Part shown: positions 18,315 through 26,672 of the stretch, one piece after another | Numbering within the stretch: position 1 is the stretch's first letter | How the letters are laid out: every line of letters starts with the position of its first letter | Source of the DNA: Methylicorpusculum oleiharenae | GTDB lineage: Bacteria > Pseudomonadota > Gammaproteobacteria > Methylococcales > Methylomonadaceae | Direction of reading: 5' to 3' | Length of the DNA: 64,000 bases | Assembly (NCBI RefSeq): GCF_009828925.2 | Contig: NZ_WUTY02000002.1 | Location: 124,001 to 188,000 of the forward strand | The notes under the pieces: model-generated | Database searches by the model: none | The model's input: only the letters and a program-made list of their open reading frames with translations | Told to the model about the DNA's origin: nothing | Program-made: the position numbers and the translations under genes

Positions 18315-19271
18315 ATGAAAAAGATATTAAGAGTTGTAATTGGCTTATTCACAATGATTATTTATTTGAATAGTCCTAATGTGACCGCTAAGCAGAATGA
18401 AGATACTTCAATCATAGATTTACTCATAGCGGAACAAGAAAAGCAAGACGAAGGTAGTGAGTACAAAGATGTCCGCGAGGTAGTCAACGGGGATCTGAAC
18501 AATGATGGTATCCAAGATACGGTTGTTCTTTACTCCATTGACGGTGGCGGCGGTGGCAATATGAGCGAACAATATTTGGCGGTATTTCTACGTTTAAAAG
18601 ATGCTCTTAAACCAATAGCAAATATTATGGTTGGTAACACCAGCGGGTTATATCGTATAGCTAATTCAATCACTTTAACGGGTACTTCTATTGAGATTGA
18701 AACAAGCGAGTATGTGCAGGATGATGCTAGATGCTGTCCGAGTAAAAAGGGTAAAACTTTTTATGTGCTTGCTGATGGCAAGCTGAAAGAAAGCAGCTTT
18801 TCTGATAATTCACAGCCTAACATCTCCTCAGAAATTGAGCTTAGCTCTTTATTTAAAAGTATGGAAAATGGTTGTGAATTTAACGATGATATAAAAAACT
18901 TATTTTCTGGGCTTTATAACCAAAAGATTACCTTGAATGATTCATTGAAGAATGCAGTTAGTAACGTTGAATCTAAAAAATTATTGACATCAGCCGATAG
19001 TGGTGAAAACTACCTTTACAAATTAAAAACTAAGGCAAAATATTATGGTTTACCACTATCTTCTATTGAACACTCTGTTGGATTTGAGAATGGAATCTAT
19101 AGCTGGTCTTTGATTATTGATATGCCAAAAGATAAAGTCACTAGTCAATTAAAATTAAATAAAGTCAATTTTAATAAAGTCTATAATGAAATGGATGACT
19201 CCATGATCGGAGTGATTATAGAATCAGTAGATAGCAATAAAACTAAATTGTTGTGTGATATATCTAATTAG
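18315..19271 (+). CDS. exported protein with Asp-rich repeat, unknown function
   Basis: The 318-residue protein has a Sec signal peptide (MKKILRVVIGLFTMIIYLNSPNVTA). Near residue 59 the loop GDLNNDGIQDTVVLYSIDGGGGGN resembles the calcium-binding DxNxDG loops of VCBS/dockerin-like domains. The C-terminal 100 residues (LFKSMENGCEFNDDIKNLFSGLYNQ, AKYYGLPLSSIEH, ending LLCDISN) match the C-terminus of the convergent locus at 19524-20759. It is AT-rich compared with 1-12 kb, which suggests transfer. The function is unknown. Confidence 0.65.
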   Translation: MKKILRVVIGLFTMIIYLNSPNVTAKQNEDTSIIDLLIAEQEKQDEGSEYKDVREVVNGDLNNDGIQDTVVLYSIDGGGGGNMSEQYLAVFLRLKDALKPIANIMVGNTSGLYRIANSITLTGTSIEIETSEYVQDDARCCPSKKGKTFYVLADGKLKESSFSDNSQPNISSEIELSSLFKSMENGCEFNDDIKNLFSGLYNQKITLNDSLKNAVSNVESKKLLTSADSGENYLYKLKTKAKYYGLPLSSIEHSVGFENGIYSWSLIIDMPKDKVTSQLKLNKVNFNKVYNEMDDSMIGVIIESVDSNKTKLLCDISN

Positions 19272-19523
19272 ATAGCTATTTAAGTGTGCCGGTAGGACTT
19301 GTGATCCTTTCGTCACTTCTCATGTGCAAATTGGATGTTGAAGGAGAACTTTGTAAATTTGTTTGAGATTAATAAAATGGGGAAAAGAGGATAACATTTT
19401 CGTGAAATAACATTTTTATCATAAACCTGCCAAAAAAATTCGGTTGCCCAAATATCTTTGAACCCGACAGTGATTTTATCAGGTCTTATTCAAGTAAATG
19501 TTGTTCCTTTTATCCATGTTATT

Positions 19524-20759
19524 TTAATTTGATAAATCACAATTTAATGAAGTTGTACCTTTATCTATTTTGTTTAATATAACTCCAAAATAATTACCCA
19601 TTCCATTTTCTTCGCCATAGTAATATTCGATATTTGACACTGGCATATCATAATATACAGCGTCCATATTAACAAAAGCACTTTTATATTGTCGAGAATC
19701 ATCATTTTTGCTATTTTCAATAATATCTATATTTATGAACGCTTGCCCAAATGAATTATCTACCACTATTTTTTATTGCCAATCCTTTTAAAAATAAACA
19801 GAATTCTTCTGTGATATTACATCCATCACGTATGTCATTTAGTAATTTATGTATTTCTACAAAATTAACTTTTTTATCGCTAACCACAGGAGATGGATAA
19901 TTTTTTTCAGGTTCAATTAATTTTTTTGTTCTATCATAGCCTCGTGCAAAAATGGATATTCTGTACCTTCGTATACCCACTTTATTGGTAATTCTCCTGA
20001 ATATTTATATTGCTCAACTATAAATTCACCTAGAGCCCTACTGTTTGGCCTATCGACTGGATGATAAGTTTTTGAATTATTTGCAACATTTATAAAGCTA
20101 CATTCACTAAAACCTATTAAACTATATAGCATAGATTCATCCTTGTTTTTAATATCCATCATTTTTACTTTAATTAATTTACCATAAAGAACAACAATTT
20201 GAATAGAAGGCTCAAGTATTCTGCTAATTTTTTCTTCTTTGATATAACCTAAACATTTTTTATTATCGTATTCAATACTTCCTACTGAATATATACTAAT
20301 ATCATTAATTAAATCTGATATAATCTTTTGACGAGATTCTCTTTTAGAGCAAGAATTTATATATGGAAATAAATTGCTATTAACATCATATAGTTTATTC
20401 TTTAATGAATCATAACCACCAAATTTCTCTGCAAACTTATCTGCAGGATCACAGTATTTTGCCATTTGTTTTTTAGATTCATTATATGAATAATCAACTA
20501 CATCACCAGCAATTTTACATAAACTGTCTTGCTCCCATTCTTTTGAAGAAAAAGATGTGTTACGGAAAACTAAAATTTCACCATTATAGTTTTTAACTTT
20601 GCAATTAACTGAAGCTTCAACTAATGACATTTCACTTTTTAATAAACTATTTAGTGCAGATATATAATCTTTATCATATATGAATATTGAAAAAATTAAT
20701 AAAAAAACAATTAATAGCTTTAAATAAGCATATAATTCATATTTGGTTAAAATAGTCAC
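19524..20759 (-). pseudogene. membrane-anchored protein split by two frameshifts in A-runs
   Basis: Three overlapping frames read as one gene. The first (20759 to 19917) encodes 280 residues with an N-terminal membrane segment (LKLLIVFLLIFSIFIY, about 13-28) and ends EAMIEQKN. A frameshift at an A7 run near 19920 continues as KKLIEPEKNYPSPVV...LLNDIRDGCNITEEFCLFLKGLAIK. A second shift at an A6 run near 19766 continues IVVDNSFGQAFINIDI...YYDMPVSNIEY...LNCDLSN. The rejoined tail aligns with the C-terminus of the convergent gene at 18315-19271. The shifts may be true mutations, slippage sites or sequencing errors. Function unknown. Confidence 0.6.
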
Positions 20760-20808
20760 TTTTTACCTTTTTTACCTTACAATAAATAACGATATTTTTA
20801 ACAAGCCA

Positions 20809-21129
20809 TTAATATCTAGCACACCTGACTCTATCGGCTTTATCATATACCTTATCAATTTGCATTATTTTAATGTTATCTGGCAATTTACCATTAGCAA
20901 TATTGAATATAAATGCTTTTAAGTTGTTGCAAACACGTCCACCTAAAAAATTTGACGTTAAAATAGTCGCATAATCTAAAGGATAATTAGAAATTGGTTG
21001 TGGATCTATTTTTTCGCTTGGGTTAAGAACAGCATCATTATCACCTTCCCATGCACGTTCAGCTAATACTTTATTTGATATAATCAATATTATAAATATT
21101 ATTTTTATATAAAAAAATGTATTTTTCAT
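20809..21129 (-). CDS. small exported hypothetical protein
   Basis: The 106-residue protein has an N-terminal signal sequence (KNTFFYIKIIFIILIISNKVLA). The mature part has two or three cysteines (VCNNLKAF, RVRCARY) and an acidic, Pro-containing N-terminal half. It lies 49 bp upstream of the membrane-anchored gene on the same strand and shares its low G+C, so they may be cotranscribed. I do not recognise the family. Confidence 0.55.
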   Translation of the reverse strand: MKNTFFYIKIIFIILIISNKVLAERAWEGDNDAVLNPSEKIDPQPISNYPLDYATILTSNFLGGRVCNNLKAFIFNIANGKLPDNIKIMQIDKVYDKADRVRCARY

Positions 21130-21619
21130 TAAATTATTTACCGTGTATATTTATCTGAGGATAGGGCGTTTATTTACTTTATATCGTATAAAATATATGA
21201 GTTACTACTTTCACAAAACGTTTTACAAACTCGTCAACGAGTGTCACTAAGTCAAATTTCAGTATCACGCGACCTCACACCTCTTAACCTAGAAAAATAC
21301 AAAGGATCTTAATAAAAATTTGTCTTTCTTTAAGATCGGAGTGTTTTTCATTAACTTAAATATAGTAGACTTCTACTTTTTATCGTTTTGAATCTCGTAA
21401 AACCCGCAAATTGTCCGCTTCCGCTCCCTAATTGCTCCGGCTTTCCACAGTCTTCGTTCTGGAGATAGCCATTCCTGGCTACACGGCGCTGGCATTCATG
21501 CCTGCGCCGCCCCAAGTCTTGTCGCTCTCTCGGAGGATCATCAATCCCAAAGGTTGCTATCCTTGCGCGTCCTGCAATCCCGGCTCCGGGCCTTCCTGCC
21601 CTCGCCGGCGGCGACCTTT

Positions 21620-22570
21620 TTACCGGTAATTCCCCGCTTTCCGGAACCTGGTAGATTGAGCCTCAGCCACGCTGGAAAACTCGATAATGTTCTTAGGCTT
21701 TATCGCGTCATAGCTCGGACAATCTGACGGCAAATGGTAAACTCTGCTGTTCCTGTTTCCCCGAATCTTGCCGGTAGACGCTCCCGCTTTTTTCACTAGA
21801 GATGCCGGGTGACTCGTCGGGATCTTGCTGACAATTCCATCGGCGGTGTTCTTGTGGTTTAACGTCCATCTTCGTTCGCCGGTCACGAACGGATTGCTAT
21901 GCCCCATTCGGGAAGCAATGCGTTTATCTCGCTCCCGCTCCCAATCGCTGATCGGAAATCGTTTGTCCCAAGCCATCAATAACTGTTGCTGCTGCCGGGA
22001 TAACCTCATGTCGTAGCGGTCGTGCATGTAGAAATAGATACGCGCGATTTGGCCTTTGACTTCATCGCGTGGCTCTGCCACACGACCCTTGAAATCGACT
22101 TTGAAATCGCAAGCGCCGTGTCGCTTTGGTGTTGCCGGCAGTACACCGAATCGGAAGTTCGCGCTGTCGGCGTTGACTTCCCCGACCGAGGGCGTCAGGT
22201 TGTGTAAATCGGCCTCCATCGCGTTGAAGACTAGGTCGGTTTTATTGCAGTTCGGCCTGCCGCCTTTTTGCCAACATTGCCGGGCTCGACCGATATTGCT
22301 GGCAGGAACGACGTGCTCCCATTCTGTCCGGGTCGCCCTGCTGACCTGGGACCGGGTTTTGTAACCACAAGACTTGAGATCAACACGGCCGCCCGATTGG
22401 CCAGCCCATTGCCAGTTACAACCGCAATAGAACGTTCCTGCTTGGGTTTGGTCGTAGTAGACGAACTGCCGGGCTTCAATCTTGGCTTGCTCGAAAGTTT
22501 GAGGTGCTGCGAAAACCTGGAGAGCGGCAAAGAAAAGTAGTAGGCCGATCGACCTGGCTGCATTGCTCAA
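21620..22570 (-). CDS. secreted endonuclease I with C-terminal sunset-like domain
   Basis: This 316-residue periplasmic or secreted DNase has a signal peptide (cleavage after about residue 22, LQVFAA). The NucM/EndA/Vvn catalytic core shows RTEWEHVVPASNIG (Glu 85, His 86 as general base) and DLHNLTPSVGEVNADSANF (metal-binding region, about 121-139). Cysteines at 49, 51, 68 and elsewhere fit disulfides. After about residue 260 comes a small domain (GNRNSRVYHLPSDCPSYDAIKPKNIIEFSSVAEA...GFRKAGN type) often attached to nucleases. It probably degrades extracellular DNA for nutrition or defence. No partner genes are adjacent. Confidence 0.85.
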   Translation of the reverse strand: MSNAARSIGLLLFFAALQVFAAPQTFEQAKIEARQFVYYDQTQAGTFYCGCNWQWAGQSGGRVDLKSCGYKTRSQVSRATRTEWEHVVPASNIGRARQCWQKGGRPNCNKTDLVFNAMEADLHNLTPSVGEVNADSANFRFGVLPATPKRHGACDFKVDFKGRVAEPRDEVKGQIARIYFYMHDRYDMRLSRQQQQLLMAWDKRFPISDWERERDKRIASRMGHSNPFVTGERRWTLNHKNTADGIVSKIPTSHPASLVKKAGASTGKIRGNRNSRVYHLPSDCPSYDAIKPKNIIEFSSVAEAQSTRFRKAGNYR

Positions 22571-22660
22571 TGTGTTTACCTTTGGTTCGAAAAAAAAGGG
22601 ACATCTTACAGAACAATAAGGGGTTCTGAGTCCAAACCCTCGGAATTTTCGGCGGCTTGG

Positions 22661-22837
22661 GCTTACACCCCCGATCAGGCGTTTAACATCACGCCGAAAG
22701 ATTCCCTAATCACTACTGGACAACGATTATGCGAGAAAATACTCAGTCAAATGACTTTTCGCTGGGAGGCTGTAGACAAAGTCACCGTGCGTCCAATCGA
22801 CTTTGATGAGATTTTAGCCGGTATAAAAATTGACTAA
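22661..22837 (+). pseudogene. remnant of an unidentified coding region
   Basis: 58 codons are open with protein-like sequence (AYTPDQAFNITPKDSLITTG, SQMTFRWEAVDKVTVRPIDFDEILAGIKID) ending in TAA. There is no start codon or ribosome site. It looks like the C-terminus of a truncated protein that I do not recognise. Confidence 0.3.
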
Positions 22838-22914
22838 CCAATTGATTTAAAATGATTTAAAAAATTACGAGGGTTTGTGCTTAGAACCCCTACTCTTAAA
22901 ATACATGGCCGTTG

Positions 22915-23255
22915 ACGACCCCTATGTATAGTTGTGATCTATATTGCGCTCTCGGAATGTGCTACCTGTATTGGTGGTAGCGCCCTATACATATTTCAGG
23001 GCCTGAATGAACTGCATCAGTGCGGTGTATGAGGTATATTTTTGCATCGGACCATTGAAATATTGGCACTTCCTTTCTTTTCATCGTCAAATTGGTCTCG
23101 ATGGATTAAAGTGTTGAATTTATTGCTTCAGAACACCGGCGAAACTATGTCGAGCTATTTGGCTTCCAAATTTTCAGTAGACCAATGAAATAGAGCCTCG
23201 CAGTCTGTAACCATTGGTTCACTATACATATTTAGGTTCTATACATAGGGGTCGT
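22915..23255. repeat. MITE-like element with 17-bp inverted ends
   Basis: ACGACCCCTATGTATAG at 22915-22931 is the exact reverse complement of 23239-23255. The 341-bp unit is non-coding and has further CTATACATAT copies inside near both ends. No target duplication is obvious. Confidence 0.45.
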
Positions 23256-23300
23256 AAGGGGCAGATCGGCCATTCGGCATAGTGTCAATTCTTAAAACCC

Positions 23301-23334
23301 GTGAAACTTTAAAGCCTTTTGTTGATTAGCGCCC
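23301..23334 (+). repeat. solo copy of the MITE end (see 32239-32556)
   Basis: GTGAAACTTTAAAGCCTTTT followed by GTTGATTAGCGCCC matches the 38-bp MITE terminal repeat with about four changes. No opposite-orientation partner is nearby. Confidence 0.5.
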
Positions 23335-23457
23335 AGCGTATGCCGGACCTTACATCTCGAAGATGCACTTCAGCACTTCGCGGTCCGAAGGTAAGCGGTT
23401 CATGATGGCCAATAAGTTATTAGCCCGACTGGGCTAATATACTGCTTTTCCTGATTA

Positions 23458-23835
23458 TTAGACATTTGCAGGTATTTCTTTCAAATTTTCAATTAGCCAA
23501 CTGCAGCCTAAAGCTACTACAGATATAACTAATACACGACCAACACCTGCACAATATGTACTAAATAGAACCATCTGTGATTCAGGTGGTTCAGTTGTAG
23601 CGGCTTTTCGTAAGTAAATTTCGGCGATTAAGCAGGCTAAGACAACCAAAATGTATATAACTGCGATAACACACGTTACGTAACGAGCAAACTCATTGGA
23701 TTGAGAAAGTACAGTAAGTAATGTGTGTTCTTTGTAGATAGCGTTAACAAACAAAAGCGTTTGTAAAACGTAAAACGCCACAATAGCATTACCAACCTTA
23801 AAGTATTCCATCGCTAAATCTTTAGCCGTATTCAT
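23458..23835 (-). CDS. small integral membrane protein
   Basis: This 125-residue product (from the ATG at 23835, with GGAGA about 10 bases upstream) has three hydrophobic segments: VGNAIVAFYVLQTLLFVNAI, YVTCVIAVIYILVVLACLIAE and GRVLVISVVALGCSWLIE. Short polar linkers join them. An ATG 30 bp earlier lacks a ribosome site. There are no catalytic motifs. It stands alone between repeats and an IS, and its function is unknown. Confidence 0.6.
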   Translation of the reverse strand: MNTAKDLAMEYFKVGNAIVAFYVLQTLLFVNAIYKEHTLLTVLSQSNEFARYVTCVIAVIYILVVLACLIAEIYLRKAATTEPPESQMVLFSTYCAGVGRVLVISVVALGCSWLIENLKEIPANV

Positions 23836-24066
23836 AGAAATAAATTCTCCTGGCCCAGGAGCCAATTGCGTTGCTCTGTAGCCCTTGACTTACTTAGCCT
23901 ATAGCGCGCCCTAAAAATCGTTTACCCCAAATTGTAACGGAAGAATGCGGGGTTAAGAGGTACGATCAGGGTTTTTTTCGGATTTTCACCCCAAGATTGA
24001 CAGGCTGTTCAATGGGGGTTATGTTATAATTAACCTATTGATAATTATGCTAATTATAGGTATTTT

Positions 24067-25554
24067 ATGACTCAGATAGCGGCCGCATTATTTGATTGGG
24101 ATGCCGTCGAAGCACGTTCGGATCTGGCGCGTTTTTTTCTGGTTCGTGACCATCTGCCCGACCGTGATTTGATCGCTGCTTTGGAGGCGAAACGGGGCCT
24201 AGGGCGTGATGACTATCCGGTCATTCCTATGTGGAATGCGATAGTCGCGGGTGTGGTTTTTCAACATGAATCGATTGAATTGTTGCAGCGAGAACTGTCC
24301 CGTAATCCGGCCTTGTTACAGGCGTGTGGTTTTAATGGTTTACCTCTACAAAAAAAGCCGGTGGCGCAACTGGTGAAGAATCAGCTCACCGGGCGGATGG
24401 AGGTGGTTTGGCCTCAACCCGAAGTCCCCCATTATGCGGTACCCAATAGCTGGAATTTCTCGCGCTTTCTCAGCAATCTCATTGCTGTCGAAACGGAACA
24501 AGGACTGGTTAGCCGAATGTTAATCGATTTGCGTGAACAGTTAATGGCGGTATTGCCTGATTTTGGTCAACACCTGGGCTACGATGGCAAAGCCATTGAT
24601 AGCCACAGCACCGGACACGTCAATAGCAAAAGTGGACACTGTTCAGACCCTGATGCCGATTGGGGGCATCACGAAACAGTCGGCGTGAATGCCAAAACCG
24701 GCACGCCCTGGAAGAAAGTAAAAAACTGGTTTGGCTATGGTCTGCACCTGATTGCCGACACCCACTACGAAATTCCGGTGGGATTTCACCTGACGCCTGC
24801 GTCTCATTCTGAGCAGGTCGAACTGCGGGCTATGCTTGATGAGTTGTTCGAGCAAACGCCCGAACTGGCCGAGCGCTGCGCGGATTTTAGTGCGGATCGG
24901 GGCCTGGATTGCGCCGAAACCAAGGCTAAGCTATGGGATGAGCATCACATCCGTCCACTGATCGACACTCGCGAATTGTGGCGATCAGAAAAACAGGAAC
25001 CCCATTATGAGCCTGGTCAACCGATTACGCGTCCTCTCTACCCTGATCGGGCTGACACGATTGTGTATACCGAGAAAGGAACGGTTCATTGTGTTTGCTT
25101 AGTCACCGGTACCCAACGCGATTTAGCCTTTCAAGGTTTCGAAGCCGATCGGGATACCCTGAAATATCGCTGCCCTGCGGCAGCTTATGGCCTGGACTGC
25201 CAAGGTAAAGCCCAATGCCACGCCGCCGGGCAAGTGAATCCGGGCGACTATGGGCGCATTGTCCGCATCGACATCACGGAGCAAAATCGTCGTATCTTCG
25301 TCCCGACGCCTCATGGCAGTCCCTCTTGGCAACGAGGGTATGCTCGCCGCAGCGCCTTGGAACGGATCAACAACCGGATCGACAATAACTTCTGTTTTGA
25401 ACAGCACTTTATCCGGGGTCAAGCCAAAATGAAAACCCGGATGGGACTGGCACTGGCGGTTATGATGGCTATGGCGCTAGGCCATGTGAAAGCAGGGCGC
25501 ATTGAGCAAATGCGCTCACTGGTTCAGCCGATTCCGATTCGAAATACGGGTTAA
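24067..25554 (+). CDS. DDE transposase (IS4/IS5 superfamily, DUF772-like N-terminus)
   Basis: The 495-residue protein has an N-terminal DUF772-like region (IPMWNAIVAGVVFQHESIELLQRELSRNPALLQACGF), a first catalytic Asp in HLGYDGKAIDSHST and a second in FSADRGLDCAETKAKLW. The C-terminal RSALERINNRIDNNFCFEQHFIRG holds the Glu. A Cys-rich insert (YRCPAAAYGLDCQGKAQC) lies between. The frame is complete with AGGT before the ATG. It is isolated, so the element is a one-gene IS. Its exact ends could not be fixed; GATTTTCA near 23980 and its complement near 25655 are candidates. Confidence 0.8.
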   Translation: MTQIAAALFDWDAVEARSDLARFFLVRDHLPDRDLIAALEAKRGLGRDDYPVIPMWNAIVAGVVFQHESIELLQRELSRNPALLQACGFNGLPLQKKPVAQLVKNQLTGRMEVVWPQPEVPHYAVPNSWNFSRFLSNLIAVETEQGLVSRMLIDLREQLMAVLPDFGQHLGYDGKAIDSHSTGHVNSKSGHCSDPDADWGHHETVGVNAKTGTPWKKVKNWFGYGLHLIADTHYEIPVGFHLTPASHSEQVELRAMLDELFEQTPELAERCADFSADRGLDCAETKAKLWDEHHIRPLIDTRELWRSEKQEPHYEPGQPITRPLYPDRADTIVYTEKGTVHCVCLVTGTQRDLAFQGFEADRDTLKYRCPAAAYGLDCQGKAQCHAAGQVNPGDYGRIVRIDITEQNRRIFVPTPHGSPSWQRGYARRSALERINNRIDNNFCFEQHFIRGQAKMKTRMGLALAVMMAMALGHVKAGRIEQMRSLVQPIPIRNTG

Positions 25555-25781
25555 AATTTGACTGAGGCGATTTCCAACAACCGCCGATAATATCGGCAAG
25601 CAGGCGTATTGCCTAAAAATAGGCTCTTATGGTTTTTTCGATATCTAGCACTGAAAATCGTCGAAAGCGGCGTGAGTGAGTCGTCCAAAAATTTATTTTG
25701 AGGCGAAATATCCGCTCCTTTTTCGCCAGTGGATCTGGAAAGCGTTACAGCGCAAATGGCTCCCAGAGACCAAAGTTGTAA

Positions 25782-26570
25782 TCAACCTTGTAATTGTGAT
25801 TCAATATTTTGAATATAGCGTTCCATTTTATGGTTTTCGATATTGGATGGTATTAAATCGAGTTGTTGTTTCAAGTTTCCCTTTATTGTCTCCAAAAACT
25901 CTTGCCACAAACTGACATCATCAAAAAGAGTTCCGTTAGAATCGAAAAACCGTAGCGAGCCAACATGGCTATAACCCATTGGAACGCGCGTTGGTATCCT
26001 GGTGACAATATCGCTATTGTTTACAATCCTGAAAAATATCTGCTTAAGTTCCGCGTTAAAAACTCTGGCAAATTCACGATCACCAACTCGCGGCTGGCCA
26101 AAGGTGTAAATACCTCTGACTGGTTTATCTAATTCTAATGAAAAACGCGCAGCAGCCAACGTAGCAAGGGCACCACCTAGACTATGCCCAGAAATCCAAA
26201 GTGGTTGGGCATTATTTTGAACATCTGCAATGACTTGCAATATATCGTCCCATACAAGACAAAGTGCGCGTAAAAAGCCGCTATGAACCTTTCCGGTACC
26301 TGCGCGAACTGAAGCTAAGAGCAAGTCGGAATTTAGCATCCAATCTTGAATATTTGTTGTACCGCGAAAAGATAAAACTATAGCTGTATCATTATAAGCA
26401 ATGAACGCTTGTGTATCTCGCCTCTCAATGAATGTTGTGCTAAAGCCATGTTGCTTTAATTTGTCTTCAATGGTTTTTTCCGATTCATAAGCCAAGTTAG
26501 AACAAAAGGCTAAAGCATGCGCATTGTTCAAGGAAAACTGAGTACTTCTAGGATCAAATGAAATTGACAT
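25782..26570 (-). CDS. class 3 lipase family protein
   Basis: The 262-residue alpha/beta hydrolase has the nucleophile elbow WISGHSLGGALATL (Ser 130), a likely catalytic Asp 187 (VNNSDIVTRIP) and His 202 (GYSHVG), the lipase_3 triad. SFRGTTNIQDWMLN (about 67-80) gives the oxyanion region. There is no signal peptide, so it is either cytoplasmic or delivered by another route. AGAGAGGGG precedes the ATG. It lies 102 bp downstream of the DUF2235 lipase on the same strand, so the two may be one unit. Substrate (lipid or phospholipid) is inferred. Confidence 0.85.
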   Translation of the reverse strand: MSISFDPRSTQFSLNNAHALAFCSNLAYESEKTIEDKLKQHGFSTTFIERRDTQAFIAYNDTAIVLSFRGTTNIQDWMLNSDLLLASVRAGTGKVHSGFLRALCLVWDDILQVIADVQNNAQPLWISGHSLGGALATLAAARFSLELDKPVRGIYTFGQPRVGDREFARVFNAELKQIFFRIVNNSDIVTRIPTRVPMGYSHVGSLRFFDSNGTLFDDVSLWQEFLETIKGNLKQQLDLIPSNIENHKMERYIQNIESQLQG

Positions 26571-26672
26571 AACTACCCCTCTCTTAAGAGTTGCTAAGAC
26601 TAACTTTCATGCTTAAGTGGATCCCATTGTCCAGACAAAGATAACTCCATAAAAAAGGGATCTTAATTCAAT

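Larger units (their letters stand above)
22571..23457. other. intergenic region with a coding remnant and a MITE-like repeat
   Basis: No intact gene. It holds a 58-codon open remnant at 22661-22837, an inverted-repeat element at 22915-23255 and a solo MITE end at 23301-23334, all listed separately. Confidence 0.4.

Noticed and set aside
21432-21629. 65-codon frame next to the endonuclease gene
   Set aside because: Pro/Arg/Cys-rich, without a ribosome site. It may be debris, but nothing supports a gene.
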